NCBI GenBank assembly: GCA_015499995.1
Contig: JADNRV010000026.1
Span: 62,001-126,000 of the forward strand
Length of the DNA stretch: 64,000 bases
Source of the DNA: Flammula alnicola
Taxonomy: Eukaryota > Basidiomycota > Agaricomycetes > Agaricales > Strophariaceae
Direction of reading: 5' to 3'
In this document: positions 51,032 to 63,917 of the stretch, in pieces
Layout: each line of letters starts with the position of its first letter
How positions within the stretch are numbered: position 1 is the first letter of the stretch
The notes under the pieces: generated by a model
The model's input: only the letters and a program-made list of their open reading frames with translations
Database searches by the model: none
Told to the model about the DNA's origin: nothing
Made by a program: the position numbers and the translations under genes

Positions 51032-51936
51032 ATGGCGCCGCTTCCCCCATCCAAGAACATTAAAAGCTGCTATAATCCAAAATGCCAGTATTATAACCGA
51101 GTTTCAGCCAAGGCACCACTTAAATGTGGGCGATGCAAGTTAGTTTCTTTTTACTAATGTCTAGTGTCCGATAAACCGGTTGGTCATGATATTCATGCTC
51201 TGCTTACTTGCTGTAGGACGGCGCACTACTGCGATAAGGTGCGATTTCTCTATATCGTGAAGCGAGTGGATTTTTCTGACATGTCAATCCCTTCCACATG
51301 AATATGCTTCAGGACTGTCAAAAAGCCCATTGGTCATACCACAAAGAATTTTGCCAAGTCTGGGCCGACTCTGCGAAGAACAACGGCGAGATTCCCGTCA
51401 TCGCAGTCAAGAAGAAGATGACCCAGCTCATCTGGCTCATCCGCGGCATACCTGAATACACCCGCGACCTGTTCAGGGAGTTCTTGCACTGGCAACGACA
51501 GGGGCGGCGTGGGTGCATCGAGTTTTACTTTGAGAAGTTCGAGGATGTGTTCGAGGCCGTTCGGGTTTTAGAAGCGCTTCCGATTGTCGATCGGAAGGAT
51601 TTTTATCCCAATCCTCTCGCCCCGACCTACACTGAGAAACCGGATAAAACACCGATCGCCCAGAAACTGCCCATTCGCACCGTCACGGATGAACACGAAG
51701 AAGCATTCGTCAGGGAGGTCGACAACAGAATGACTTTCTGTGAAAGTACTTCAGAAGCGCGTCCGAACATGATGAAGTGCTTGGAGCTCCTCGGAGACAA
51801 CGAGAACATGTTTTTGATTTCCGTGACGGTCAAGCTGCAGGGCACATACTCGACGCATATGTTCGACTTTATCTACAAACGGCTCAGCTGGTATCCCGAG
51901 GATGGACCTTGGCCGCCGAAGAAGCAAGACAAATAA
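51032..51936 (+). CDS. MYND-type zinc finger protein, 250 aa
   Basis: Exons 51032-51138, 51217-51238 (22 nt) and 51313-51936. The N-terminal MYND finger is spread over all three exons: SCYNPKCQ, then CGRCKTAHYCDK, then DCQKAHWSYHKEFC. It gives the full Cys/His pattern for two zinc ions. The remaining 180 residues are mixed alpha/beta with no catalytic motif I recognise. MYND fingers mostly bind proline-rich partners. Many Agaricomycetes have expanded families of such MYND-only proteins with unknown roles. It is convergent with MON1 (stops 55 bp apart). Confidence 0.85.
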
Positions 51937-51991
51937 ACTTCCATTTCGTTATTATTTTAGTATGGTATCATCGCATGAACAAGGAATTGCA

Positions 51992-54405
51992 TTAGAAAAC
52001 AGGCGCGTCTTTCAAAAACAACCGTGCTTCTTCTCTCTTCACCCATCGAGCAACTGCGTTTGCCGCCCCTACGGCTGCACTCTTTGGTAGAAGCGGCGAC
52101 AAGGCAACATATAATTCGAAAGGCTGAGTAATCTGCGAAAGTTTTAGAATGCGAAGAAAGAAATAGTGAATGTAACTTACCCAACCCATAACGCTCTCAG
52201 TGTCTGTCCGAATGTATTGGAGTTTTAGACCTGCGTCCTGTCCTGACTTTGCATGAATTGAGTCATGAAGTGTCTGATAGAGCGTAGTGATCCTAAAAGA
52301 GAGGTCAACGATGGAGCGATGCGAATAAAATGTACTGAGGACGAACCTTTTCCTTGCATGTACTTGGTCATATGGATCCTCGAAGTTTGGCAAAGTAATT
52401 TGCACCTGTGTCCGAGACTTGTAGATAAAGTGTCGCAACCCAGGGATTCCTAGTTCAGAAACAGAGTAATCGGTTTCGTTGTGCTGGTATGCATTGACGA
52501 GAGCTTTCAGGGTGCCATCTGACGACAGTTTCTGCGTTCAAGCATTAGCGACGTTGCTCCGCCTCAGGAAATAAAAATGGAATTACATTGATGACAGAAT
52601 TACACCAATTTCTGATGAGCTCGAGCTCCCCTCCACCGCTGATACATACCAAGGCTATTCCAGATTCGTTGAGACCTTCTTGAGAGTCGGGTTCATGTGC
52701 AACGTCCTCCGGCTGCGGGTCAAACTCAGGCGTTGGTGTTGAGTTCAACGATAAAGCAGACATATCTTGAAGAGGAACTGCGTCGTCTTTCCGGAGAAAA
52801 GTGATGTAGGCATTAACAAAGCCAGCGGGGTTGAATTTAGGGAGACAGACAGGAATCCACGAAGCATTGGCTGGCGAATTGTAGATGGAAGGAGAATGTA
52901 GCGTGTTCAAGATGATATGAAGATCTAAAAATAAGAAATTATCAGGAAGTCCAAAGGAATGCCATTTCACGCACCAGCTGGGTGTATCGAGTGTTTTCTC
53001 GGTCTTATCAGAGTAACGACGCGATTGTTCGCTATCATGATAATGTATAACATGTCCTTCGTCTCCAGTAAGCTATAGGTATCTTGGAGATGAATGCCGG
53101 GATACTACTTACTTTCATCTTGGGATTTGGGACCAGATATTCTGCGATACGTTTTCGTAGGTTCGGCTCCATTTTGAGACAATGTAGGGATGACATGCTC
53201 ATCGCCATATCCGTTTCCAATCTAGCGAGTAGTGAGTTCATAAAGGGCTCAGCGCCTAGGATATAATACTTAGGTGTAAGTTATCGCCGAACCGTCTGAT
53301 AGAACTCACCACTTAAGAGCCGTCTCAAATCAAAATTGGTCCTGCGCTCAAATATCCTCTTCAGCTGGGTACCGGTGACAATGCTGAGGATTTGCAGATG
53401 AAGGTATTCAAGATGCGATCTTGTCTATCTTCACAAATTCGAGGAGGCGATCGAGCCAATTCATCAATGAAATATATCTGAAAGGTAGAAATTGGCACAT
53501 ACAACAGATTCCGGTTCGCCCCACGATGATGCGCAGGCGTAATACAAGGGAGGTCGAAGCAGAAAGGTGATGCGAGTCCGTCCTGCATTTATTGACCGCA
53601 ATTTGTCGTTGTCGTCCAGAAATACAGATATGAGAGCCTGTATTATCCCGATGGTGGATGCCATGCCATCCTCATCTCCTCCTCCGGGCCGGCTGACAGA
53701 GACACGGTCGATAAGCGGATACCAAATTCCTGAGATTGGTTGTACCTAATAAATACAGGCTTCCCGGCATCGGTGAGTACAAAGTATTCCCTTGGAAGGT
53801 ACAAAGGAGCTGGAGTGTAATGAATGGTTGATATTTCGAATAATATACGAAGCCATTCACCTCCGGTGAACGCCATATCTTGCACCTCAGATGGTTTATC
53901 GCCTTGACGAGAGCGAGCCACTTCGATATCTAGACAAAATACAAGGGTACGGAGATGAACAGGCGGACAAGTCTACCGTAAACAGTAGCTGCTGACCTGA
54001 CTGAGCTGCCTTGTGATTGAGACTCTTTCTTAACTGGTCTCGGAGTAGTCTCTTCGTTCCTTCCGCACCAACAGACGGGACAGATTTATCAATCGATATG
54101 ATGTCCTCCGCATCAGTGTGGTCAACGTCGGCGTCGATATCTTGGATCAAGATTCCTTCCGCCGGATCCATGTCTATAACCGAAGATGCCGAGCTATCCA
54201 AAGTATAATCTGCGGATTTCATCGAGAAATGATGTGTTGTTGTATCTGACTGCGAGGGGGTAGTATTGTGACTGTGGATATGGAGGTTGGAAAGGGAGGG
54301 TGATGGGCGTAATGTCGGAGGTATTGCGAGGCGTGACGGAGATGAGAGGGCCAGACTTGGCGTGCCAGCACGCGATATAGAGCGAGAACGCGGTGTGTCC
54401 GTCAT
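51992..54405 (-). CDS. MON1: Vacuolar fusion protein Mon1 (Rab7 GEF subunit)
   Basis: Ten exons: 54405-53997, 53929-53746, 53692-53503, 53424-53310, 53255-53113, 53056-52975, 52924-52587, 52531-52347, 52292-52181 and 52132-51992; 632 aa, close to yeast Mon1 (644). Mon1 with Ccz1 activates Ypt7/Rab7 on late endosomes, autophagosomes and vacuoles. The three longin-type regions are visible: [17 protein letters not shown] with [20 protein letters not shown] and [40 protein letters not shown]; and [17 protein letters not shown] near the C-terminus. The first ~150 residues are Ser/Thr-rich. The start is the ATG at 54405 (MTDTPRSRS). Confidence 0.93.
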
Positions 54406-55279
54406 TCTGGACGACGCCAAGTCGCCGCTGAGTCGACGTCGAGGAATCTATTTAAAATGCTCTTAGCCAACTCTGAGCCGGTACACACCTGGAACTGCCA
54501 GTAATTGCCAATTGGCGATGGAGGCCGTTGCCAATTCAAGCCAAACAGGCCGCATATAGCTACGCGTTAATTTCTTTTCACGCGCTTTCTATCTCTCTTT
54601 GCTACGTCTGCTTTGCCATGCCACGCCACGCCATAAAATGGCCAAAGAACACAGGCCGTGGAAGGCCAAACCCAGAATTTATGAGGCCAGGTGGATTGAG
54701 AAGACCTCAAGACGCACACAAGCCATTGATACCATGAAATTTAAACTTTTATACCAGTAATAAGGAAGAAAGCATCGTCTTCAGCACGTAGAGACCTGCA
54801 TCAACTCCATCACGCTGCAGCTAGCTGCAGAAGGCCAGTTCAATCATGAGGAGGCTCAGGTGGGGGGAGGAAGCACGAGGTCATTAATTCCATGGGAATG
54901 TGAGTCCTTTTGAGTTCCACGTATTTGCTATAATCCTTGATTTAATGCTTTTCTTTGTAGGCCTTTCACTCGTTCTTGCTTATCATTCAGCGTCTTCAAT
55001 TTCTTGAGAATGGAACACCCTTGATATATATTTATTTCACGAAAAACCAAGAAATACAGTATACATTGGAAGCAACTGGAAGTGTCCTCCATGCTTTGGG
55101 ACCTTTGGGTTGGCAGTTTGTAGGCGCAGGAATACGGGAAACTGATAGCCGGCAAGGACGCCATACTATAACATTCATCGTAGGTTGCGCTGAGTCTATT
55201 TGAGTTTGTTTTAACGACAGGATAACGCAAAGACAAAGAAATTTGACAGAAACATACCATCATAAAACCGGAGGATTGA
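54406..55279. other. Intergenic region, no gene recognised
   Basis: About 870 bp between MON1 and the end of the alcohol dehydrogenase. Short frames such as 54528-54737 (basic, 69 codons) lack domain or splice support. Confidence 0.4.
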
Positions 55280-56988
55280 TTATTTCCAAGGATCGAAAAT
55301 GACCTTTCCGACTTGGCCTTTATCGAACGCTGCGTAAACTTCTGCTGCTTGGCTAAAATCAACAATCTTATCAATGAGGCTGGCTTCTTGCCCCACTCCT
55401 CCGAAGACGTCTTGCCTCTTGACTATTAAAGAGGTCAGCACATGGTGCTATGTCATGTGAAATGGTCACCCACCCAATAAATCGAAGGCCAAAGGGAACA
55501 TAGCACGCGCAGGGCACCTTCCAAAGTCCAATGAAACGTTCTTGTTGTAGCATTGACGACCAGTAAATGGAAGAGGCGGCGCCCCGTGGACTCCAACGGA
55601 AACTATCACACCAAAGGCACGGACGAGGTCGTACGCCAGTGTCAGAGCGCCCGTGTTTCCGACAACCTGTTCGTACTCGGTGAATTCTTTGATTGGGAAA
55701 TGAAGACCACGAGCGCGTACCTCTAGAACAGCAGTGCATCCGGTTCCCGATGTCCAGTCTTTGACTTTAGCCGTTGCTTCGTCTATGGACAATACAATGA
55801 AATCTCCATTTCCTTTTCCAGACTCGCCAATTGCAGCATAGACGGCCTTCATCTTTTCTCTTCTGGCCTCGTTAAGGTCTATGGCCACGATCCTGTAGGG
55901 CAATTTGCGGGTCGCAAGAACGTCGAGCAGGCTTACAGCAGCGCATATCCCAACTGGACCCAGACCAATAATTGCGATCGTCAAAATCTTATCTTCTGCG
56001 GTAAAGCTGACCTCATTTCCTTGGTCCAAATCACCTTCGCTGAAACACAGAGGCCAGGGCTTGCCAGTGATTACTGGAGCAACCTTTGGATGGTGGATTG
56101 CTTGCAGGGCAGCGAAAACACCGGTTGGGAGGATATCCGCAAGCAACAACAAGGAACTGTCAGACAGTCCGGTAAGCGCCTTTTCCTTCGCTTCCTTTGG
56201 TAGGCTGCTTGACCAGGTCGACGGATCGCTGAGGTTGAATAGCGTTCCTCCACCCTTAGGCACTCTCACGTATTGGGCTTGGCCTCCTTCAAGGGCAGGG
56301 GACCCAAACAGGGCGCCTTCTGGACACCTGCCCGTATACCCAAGACGACAGACACTGTCATGTTCTTTATAAGAAGAATTCCGTGGAATATATGTTCGCG
56401 CTTACTGGCATTCGCCGCAGTTAACGGTAAAGGGTGAGACGACCTTATGACCAACTTTCAGGCTGGAGTAGAGAACAGGTCTTCCTTGCGCACTTGATCC
56501 ATAACTGGATCCGAGTGCGACTACCTCGCCTATAAATTCGTGGCCACAAGTGTGTCTGTCATATCCTTATTCAAGATCCAAACAACGCAAAACGGAACCG
56601 ATGGGACGCACAATTTGTCTACGCCCCCATGTCCTCGGTAGACATGCAGATCACTTCCTGTAGCATAAAGCTCAGCACCACATCAATCGAAGACACCAGC
56701 GAAGATATTTTTACCACAAAGTGCGGCGAGCTGCATTATATATTTGAGTTCTTGTCAATGCATACCACGGAAGTCAGGAAGGTGAATGCTGACTTTGACT
56801 TTGATAATCACATCGTCAGGGTTCTGGATCCTGTACAGCATCAGCACAATGTCAATGAAACGTAGGCGAACGGCGCATGAAACAACATACTGTGGGATTG
56901 GAATGCTTTCCACCCTGATGTCATAGGATGGTGGGTGCCAACGAATTGCCTTCTGCTGCTGATCGAACGGAGAAACTGCTGAGGACAT
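55280..56988 (-). CDS. Zinc-dependent alcohol dehydrogenase (GroES-like), one apparent frame break
   Basis: Exons 56988-56891, 56830-56794, 56670 to about 56608, 56565-56406, 56354-55474 and 55422-55280. Medium-chain dehydrogenase layout: SDLHVYRGH (catalytic-site region), TCGHEFIGEVVALG, then the structural zinc loop CGECHVCRLGYTGRC across an intron. Next come the Rossmann glycine motif IAIIGLGPVGICAAV and VAIDLNEARREKM. The C-terminus is VGKVIFDPWK. It would oxidise or reduce an alcohol/aldehyde with NAD(P); the substrate is unknown. Joining YRGHGG to the YDRHTCGHE exon needs one more base in the C-run at 56624-56628. Other joins are canonical. Confidence 0.85.
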
Positions 56989-57702
56989 TCTCAACGATGA
57001 GCTGATTCGTTGAGGGGAGAGATCAAGGAGGAGTTGGAGCTCCTAACCGGCTATTGACCGATTTTGAGATGGCGGGACCGGATTGCAGCCGGTATGAGAC
57101 AAGTGACCTCGACACTCGTCTTGAAAGGGGTTAACGCGTATTTTGCGGTCGGTTTTTGTAATGAATACTTTCGTTGAATCCGAACGTGTTCGCGACGCGA
57201 TTTACTTGAAGAATTCATCGGTTGAATTTGATCATGAGCGTTTTGTTCAAATTTGTTGAAGACACCCTGCCAATCCCTTTTCATCCTTGCCCGGTCCGAC
57301 GGCCCGCATCATGGCGGACCTCATCCGAACCATCGCATTTCCGTCTCTTTGAGCTTGACGTTCGTTCATGAAGACTCTATTCTCACCCCTTCTTCCGTGT
57401 TTCTATTCAACACACAATGAGTCAGCGACCTGTGACCAATTGTCTCGTGCATGCAACTTGTACATACCTGGATCATGACCTGCTTGAACCCGGAATATTC
57501 TGGCGTTTTCTGCCTCTTTACTGGATACGTGGACTGGAAAGTCGGAGTAAGTATACAGTGGCCAACCTTGACATGGATACTCCCATCGTTAACGACTGCA
57601 CAAAAATATAAACAACGGCGTCATGCGAATGCAATATTCCAGTATCTGGAGTATAAAGTCTGGACCCCAATCTTCAGATATTGAAATATCTCCTCTTGAG
57701 CG
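56989..57702. promoter_or_regulatory. Divergent promoter of alcohol dehydrogenase and GH43 genes
   Basis: 714 bp between two start codons, with no coding signal. It presumably carries both promoters. A direct ATATTCCAGTATCTGGAGTAT / CAATCTTCAGATATTGAAATAT patch near 57633-57690 is partly palindromic. Confidence 0.35.
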
Positions 57703-59378
57703 ATGCGTTGGCTTTCCTCAGTGTTTTTTACTCTGGCTCTTGCTAGCTTAGCATGCGCGGTTGTTGGTCCTGGAACAGTGACCGGAAACACTGCTGTCCA
57801 TGATCCAACTATATGCAAGGACAGTTCTGGAACTTACTTTGTATTTTGTGCGTCCTCGCTTCTGCCTTCTACATCAAATATATTGCTCATCGTCGAACCC
57901 TTGTAGCGACTGCTCCGGGTATAGAAATTAGGACTTCCAAGGACCGTATAGCCTGGACTTTGATCGGGACAGTCTTTCCCAATGGCGCATCGTGGACTGA
58001 CTCCTTCACAGGAACCTCGAACGGGTGAATAGAGCCCAACTGATAGTTCTCCCGTATTCTAACCAATGCCGCCATTGCAGTAATCTTTGGGCTCCTGACT
58101 GTACATATTTCAATGGACAGTTCCTCGTAAGATAAATTATTATCTCCTGCGTTGATTACGTCTTGACAACCTCTGCAGCTTTACTACGCTGCCTCAAGTT
58201 TTGGGTCGCAAAACGTGCGTATAACCTCTTCAGAATTTGAATTTAACGCTAATGGATACATGCCCAGTCTGCCATATTCTTTGCAAAGTCTAATACTGGG
58301 CAACCAGGTTGATAATAATTATCATATCTTCTGGTGTTTTCGAGCTAACCTTCGTGTAGGAAGCTTCACCAACGAAGGCATGGTCACCTCTAGTTCAAGC
58401 GCTAACAATTACAATGTAAGTCACCTCAGCAAGGGACTCTATATTTTTAGTTTATCCTTTCTACTAGGCAATTGACCCCAAGTAAGGATTTTTGTTAGTC
58501 CTCCGTTATGCATCTCATCGATTCCGTTCCATTACTATAGTCTCTTGATTGGTGAGACTTCCTTGTTTTCTTTCGGTTTTATCTCTTGATGCATTTATGT
58601 GACTAGACGGAAGCAACTGGATTTTATCTTTGGGCAGTTTCTGGACAGGTATCAAGGAAATGAGTCTGAGCTCATCCACGGGAAAGCTCTCCAGTAACAC
58701 CGTCACCGCGCTAGCACAGCGTACCGCCAACGGCGGCGCTATTGAGGCGAGCGTCATCTTCAAGAACGGAAATTTTTACTATCTCTTCACCTCCTGGGAT
58801 CTTTGTTGCCAAGGAACTAGTAGCACCTACAATATTCGTGTTGGAAGGTCGACCTCGTACGTTGACCGTTCTCGTTCTCCGCCGTAGGGGTTCTTTACCT
58901 CAAGCTAAAATCTTCCACGCGGTACCTTAGACCCACTGGCGGCTTCGTTGACCAATCTGGCGTCGCGCTTACTTCTGGGGGAGGCACACTCGTCCTCGGA
59001 ACCCACGACAGTGTAGGAATTCTTGGCCGCTGTTGCCTTCGCGTCTCTGACCTACTCCGCTCACAGATCGTTGGGCCCGGGGGTCAAGATCTTTTCGTCG
59101 ACAATGACGGTCCTATTATTGTCTATCGTGAGCTTTCTGAACCGAACGCTATATCATGTCGCTCATTTGCTCGGCGTTGTTCCATGCAGATTACTACACA
59201 TCGTCTGGAAGTTTCGTGAGTCACCTTTCACTTTTTTGCCTGATTTTCGAATTTCACCGACGTCGCAATACCCAGCTTGGCATCAACAGGCTTGACTTCT
59301 CCAGCGGCTGGCCGGTTAGGAACTTTTCTCTATTCATTAAAAAGAGCTCTAACAATTCAAAAATAGGTTATCACATAA
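57703..59378 (+). CDS. GH43 endo-alpha-1,5-L-arabinanase, secreted, 14 exons
   Basis: Exons 57703-57847, 57907-58024, 58081-58126, 58179-58214, 58268-58307, 58360-58415, 58468-58481 (14 nt), 58541-58551 (11 nt), 58607-58856, 58931-59012, 59067-59127, 59190-59215, 59276-59314 and 59367-59378; 311 aa. A signal peptide (WLSSVFFTLALASLACA) indicates secretion. GH43 signatures: VHDPTICKDSSGTYFVF (catalytic-base Asp), GNLWAPDCTYFNGQFLLYYA, AIDPN (pKa-modulator Asp), LGSFWTGIKEMSL, NGGAIEASVIFKNGNFYYLF (acid Glu) and TSWDLCCQG. It hydrolyses arabinan side chains of pectin. The last short exon is my least certain; reading through 59314 gives a longer tail to 59419. Confidence 0.9.
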
Positions 59379-59568
59379 ATGTCTGGCGAGTGACAGGGAA
59401 TCTTTCAGGCCTTTGGTAAAAAGATGCAATGTATGTACAGTAAGAGGAGCAAAGAAAAATCTACAGTATTAAGCCATGGGCGTGGAAACGCGAGAATGCA
59501 TATCGAAAACTGGGAAACCAAAAATAATTTAATGTGCAAGATGGACATGTCGGAGGCTGGAAAGATAA

Positions 59569-62500
59569 TCATGAAGTGCTTTCAAAAGAATTTTTATACG
59601 CGACCTTGAGTAAAAACCGTTCGATGACTGCCTTTCCTTTCTGAAGGTTTGCAAGTGAGATTCTCTCGTCAGGCAAGTGAGCTTGGTCCTAATGAGTTGG
59701 TCAGCGAATATCCACAAAGAAGGTAAAACAATTGATGTACCGAGCTCTGTCCCATAGGAAGGTGCAATGCATGGCATCCAAACTCCTTCTCAAGGCATGG
59801 GACGGAAGGTATGGACTACATGGAGTAAATCAGCATAAATCAGCATTGATATTTTCGACAGGACTTACCCCTCCTTCGCGTATACGAAGTGGCTCCGTAC
59901 CCCATTCTTCCCGAACAGCACTTTCCAATGATTTGAACCAATGGTCATCAAGATTGCCGAGCCACCAGTCGGCAGTGTGGTTGACAGTAATCTTAAGAAA
60001 AATGTTAACAGTAGTCATGCGGTATAACTAGATTAAGATTTACTTGTAGAGTATTCGGTGAATGAAGGTTATCAAAGGTCGTTTGCAGATGTTCGCGCAA
60101 GGATTTCACAATAGTGTCCAAGTCTTGATCGGGTACAATGCGCAAAGATAACTGCGCCTCAACTGTGCCAGGGATGACAGTCGAATCTGAATTAAAGGTC
60201 AGAAATAGAATCAAGAGGCAGCTGCTAGAAAGATACTGACTTTTCGGACCGGAAATTTCGACATTGTGGATAGTCAGGGATGGTTCTCGCCAGCGAGACG
60301 AAAGGAGAGAAGCAGGCTTCTGAGTGACTTCAGATAGTAATTTGTATAATTCTTTTTCGTCCTCTGTTTGTGGGCGGACTTGTTCATCTATCGGGGGAAA
60401 TAATGAGATGAGAGGACAGCCAGTTTACACCTTAGCTTACAGAAACCAGGAATTTGAACAACGCGGTTGCTATCAATAAGAGTAGACAGTAGCCTAACCC
60501 TGAGCAAACCGTTAGTTTTGAATGCTGATAACTCAAAGGAAAATATATACATATCAACCATAGGTTCAGCAACAGCACCACCCTCGATTCCGGAGTGCAC
60601 ATCTGGGCCATCGTTCTTGATCTTTCAAACAAGCTGTCGGAAAAAGCATAGAAGTATGATAAAGAAGGGGTATCTCACTGTTACACCACAATGGACTACA
60701 CCTCGCAAACCATACGTGATACATGGCCGGTCATCAGCTATCCAGGTCGAGTTACTAAAGTCTGGTAAGCATCAACTTAAGCTATGCAGGGCATAAGACT
60801 AACCTGACTAATATAGCGTCAATGTTGCCTATTGCAGCCTGCAAGTATGTCAAAAGCCGAACATATGCTAATTAGACTATAGATGAATCCGAACCTTATG
60901 TTTCTGTACAATGTCTCTGAAACCTTTGCTACCACATTCTTCCTCTCCTTCGATCAAGAACACAAGGTCGACCTCAAGGGCTCGACGCGAAAGGAGATCA
61001 GCAACGGCACATGCAGCGGCTATGATAGGCCCTTTATTGTCTGTGACACCTCTACCATAAAGGTACCCGTTGCGGCCTGTCAATGTGAAAGGATCGGAGT
61101 GCCAGCCGTCCGACGGAGCAGGGATTACGTCGTAATGGCTATTGTAGACCGAGTTCATTAGCAAAGTTTAGCTTTGACAAGTGACCGAGTTTACCCATAA
61201 AATAGTATTCGGGGTTTGGGGTTGTCACCTACAGAGCCCGTAAACGTTGCGAGAACGACATGGTTGTTATCTTCACTTGCTAACTTTAAAATGGTTTAGA
61301 CAAACCAAGAGACATTCGGTGCATTTCGCTTACCAACGAAGTGTGGGCGCCCAATTGACCAAGACATTTCTTGAGCCAAATAGCTGATTGTCGACAGTCT
61401 TCCTTATGCGAAATATCGGAGCTAATGCTTGGAATAGACACGAATTTCGAGAGGGCATAGACCATTGTATCTAACAGGAAAATTAGAATACCGACGTCAA
61501 GGAAGCCATACTTGCACACATACCGAAGTAAGTTCCGAAACCGATACACGAGTTATTGTCGCTTTGGTTGATGTCTCTATCGTCATCCAGGCGTATTCGT
61601 AACTTGGGTGGAGCCACTTCCCAGACCTAGGATTTCAATGTTAAATGATGACCTTGCCGCAATTAACGACGATCAAATACTTTAATGTACTCGTCGTTTC
61701 CTCCACTTATTAAGCAGAAGCCGCTGTCATCTGACCCATTCCTTTTCGTGATGATAGATGATAGCACGATGCCTTGATGGGCTTGCCAAGACGCAGTGCA
61801 GTCGAAAGATGCAGACCACCGCTTAAGTGGGGTGTCAACACCAAATGATATTTAATGGCTTTAACGAACGGCTTACCTTAACCGATCCATCAGCAGAACA
61901 TGTGTAAAGGTCAGACTTCAACATTGACATGGCAATGATATCAACGCCCTGTTTGGCGTTTAGTATACAACTTCAATGCACAGTTTGCATAAGAAAAACG
62001 CACTTCTTGCACGATTATCGTCCTAACCAATGTCTTGGTTTCAAGGTCAAAAACTCTAACGTATCCGTCCTGACATCCAGCATATATGGTGTCTCCTTCG
62101 GCCACAAGCGCCAAAACGGCTCCATGGTTGCATTCGAACTCATGGACAAACGTAGGCGCTTGAGTATCGCAGCTCCATAACTGAAATAATTCCAATGAGT
62201 AAGAAGGGCTAGGCAAGGAGTGATCAATAAATACCTTGACTGTCTCGTCGCCGCTTCCTGTGGCCAGGTGAATCCCCCTGTCGCCTTCGGTAATTATTGC
62301 CATGCAATACACATATCCATAATGTGCCGGATCGATAACGTTGGATGGCGGGATATCCAGATATTCGCCAGGAGCAGTGACATCCGAGCGGTCTGAATCA
62401 GGGCTACCTCGACCAGGAAGTCGACCCGCGCTATTTTTGGCATAGATATCAGCTGGCTTGCGTTCGTATTGAGGATAGCTGTCAAAGAATTTGTGGGCTT

Positions 62501-63252
62501 TTCGTAACGACGTTGCAGTTGGTGTAGAAGTCCCAGAAGCCGAACCCTCGACGAAAGACGATGATGGCGAAGTCTTGGAGACGGTGTCCTGGAAATGATA
62601 CCACTGCAGCGAGGTGTTCTGGCAACCAACGTAGATGGTCTGTAATGCAGAGGACCAGACGAGGGAGAAAAGATCCCCTGCCCCATCTCCCATGTAGGGA
62701 TAGATGAGATACAAAGGTTGTAGCGTCTCCGTCGACCATACCTAACCGCAAATGAGAAACACGGCAGAAATTCCATGGAGAACGTATACGTACTCTCACT
62801 GTGCTGTCGCCTTGATGCAGTATTGTTAGAATGAATAAGAAGAGAGTTAATGGATCATACCTGAAGAACTAAACAGCCATTTTTCCTTCGGCGCATACTC
62901 CAAACACAAGACGCTTCCGGTATGTCCACGCAGAATGCTTTTCAACTGAAATGTCTTCTTGTCCCATACCTGTACACAGACGTGAAGCAATATACACAGG
63001 CGAAGAACGATTAAAGCTCACGGATATATCTCGATTTTGACTTCCGGAGAAGATGTAATCCTCATTCGCAGCAAGGCTCAAAACAGAGCTGCGTGATTCA
63101 TGAAGCGAGTGGACAAGAATAGGCGACGATGCATGAGATTGAAGGTCACGACTCAGAGATGCTGATGCTATCGACGACATAAGGGGCGCATTCATTTGGG
63201 AGGATACTGCCATACTGGAACACGTACGATGTGGTATCGGTATGGCTTCCAT
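59569..63252 (-). CDS. DUG2: Dug2-type protein: WD40 repeats fused to an M20 metallopeptidase
   Basis: Twenty exons from 63252-63022 to 59688-59569, including a 17-nt exon at 62810-62794; all phases agree, 891 aa. Dug2 with Dug3 forms a glutathione-degrading complex in the cytosol. The N-terminal half has WD40 blades (SVLSLAANEDYIFSGSQNRD, SVLCLEYAPKEKWLFSSSGD, IHLATGSGDETVKLWSCDTQ, GYVRVFDLETKTLVRT). The peptidase half starts near VYALSKFVSIPSISS. It has the metal ligands GHYDVIPAPSDGW, GRGVTDNKGP and IEGEEECGS, then the lid domain (GPKNSTVIPGTVEAQLSLRI) and a C-terminal HLPMGQSSDQAHLPDE. The ATG at 63252 is the first in frame. Confidence 0.95.
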
Positions 63253-63917
63253 CAACTGTGAGTCACTTCTGGAAGGAAGGAAAGAAGTGGGGCAATCTGG
63301 CAGGTTGAATGCCGCGTCTGTGCAACGAGGCTAAATGCCTCTGCCGGCGTCGTTGATCCCAAGTGGTTTTTCAGTCTTCGGTGGTCAAATCTCGATGTTT
63401 CACCTGAAGAGCTGACCGATGTTAATGACAACGACACGACGAGACAGACAGACGTGCTTGAAGTTTACGATGGCGTAATCCATTAGCTACCGCCACATCG
63501 CCGTTGGCCAGGCCAGGCGCGGAATAAGTTCGCAGGCCGGTGGAAATCAGACAATTCATGGCCCTTGCTGGGTTGGCGAATCTTGGGTGAATCCACGGCT
63601 TTATTTAGTTACACAGCAGGTGAAGCTTAAGCTTGCCAAAGCTTCGAATATAATTGTTAAGTCACGTCCAGTCAACCTTTAGACAGCTCGTAATTCAGAG
63701 GATTATATTTGCATGGCCCATCCTCTCCAGACTCTGACTCTACTAATCTTGCCAATGCCACCCCACCAAGCTCGCGAAATTCGCTTCCAACATGGTCTGT
63801 GCTTCAGGATGCAGGCGAAGGCAAGTTTGGAAAGTTGCAGGCGCCCATCGGGCCGGACTATTTACATGTTCTTTAGATCAAACCGCGAACACTGCATCCA
63901 GTTATTCCCCGCAGTCC
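63253..63917. promoter_or_regulatory. Divergent promoter region
   Basis: About 660 bp between DUG2 and the probable plus-strand gene at the window end. No coding signal is secure. A frame at about 63715-63870 reading PSSPDSDSTNLANATPPSS could be a 5' exon of the next gene. Confidence 0.35.

Noticed and set aside
53694..53745. Very short (about 16-nt) intron in MON1 ending at ATCTCAG
   Set aside because: Too short to splice; extending the intron to the next CAG at 53693 gives a 53-nt intron and restores the conserved FISR sequence.
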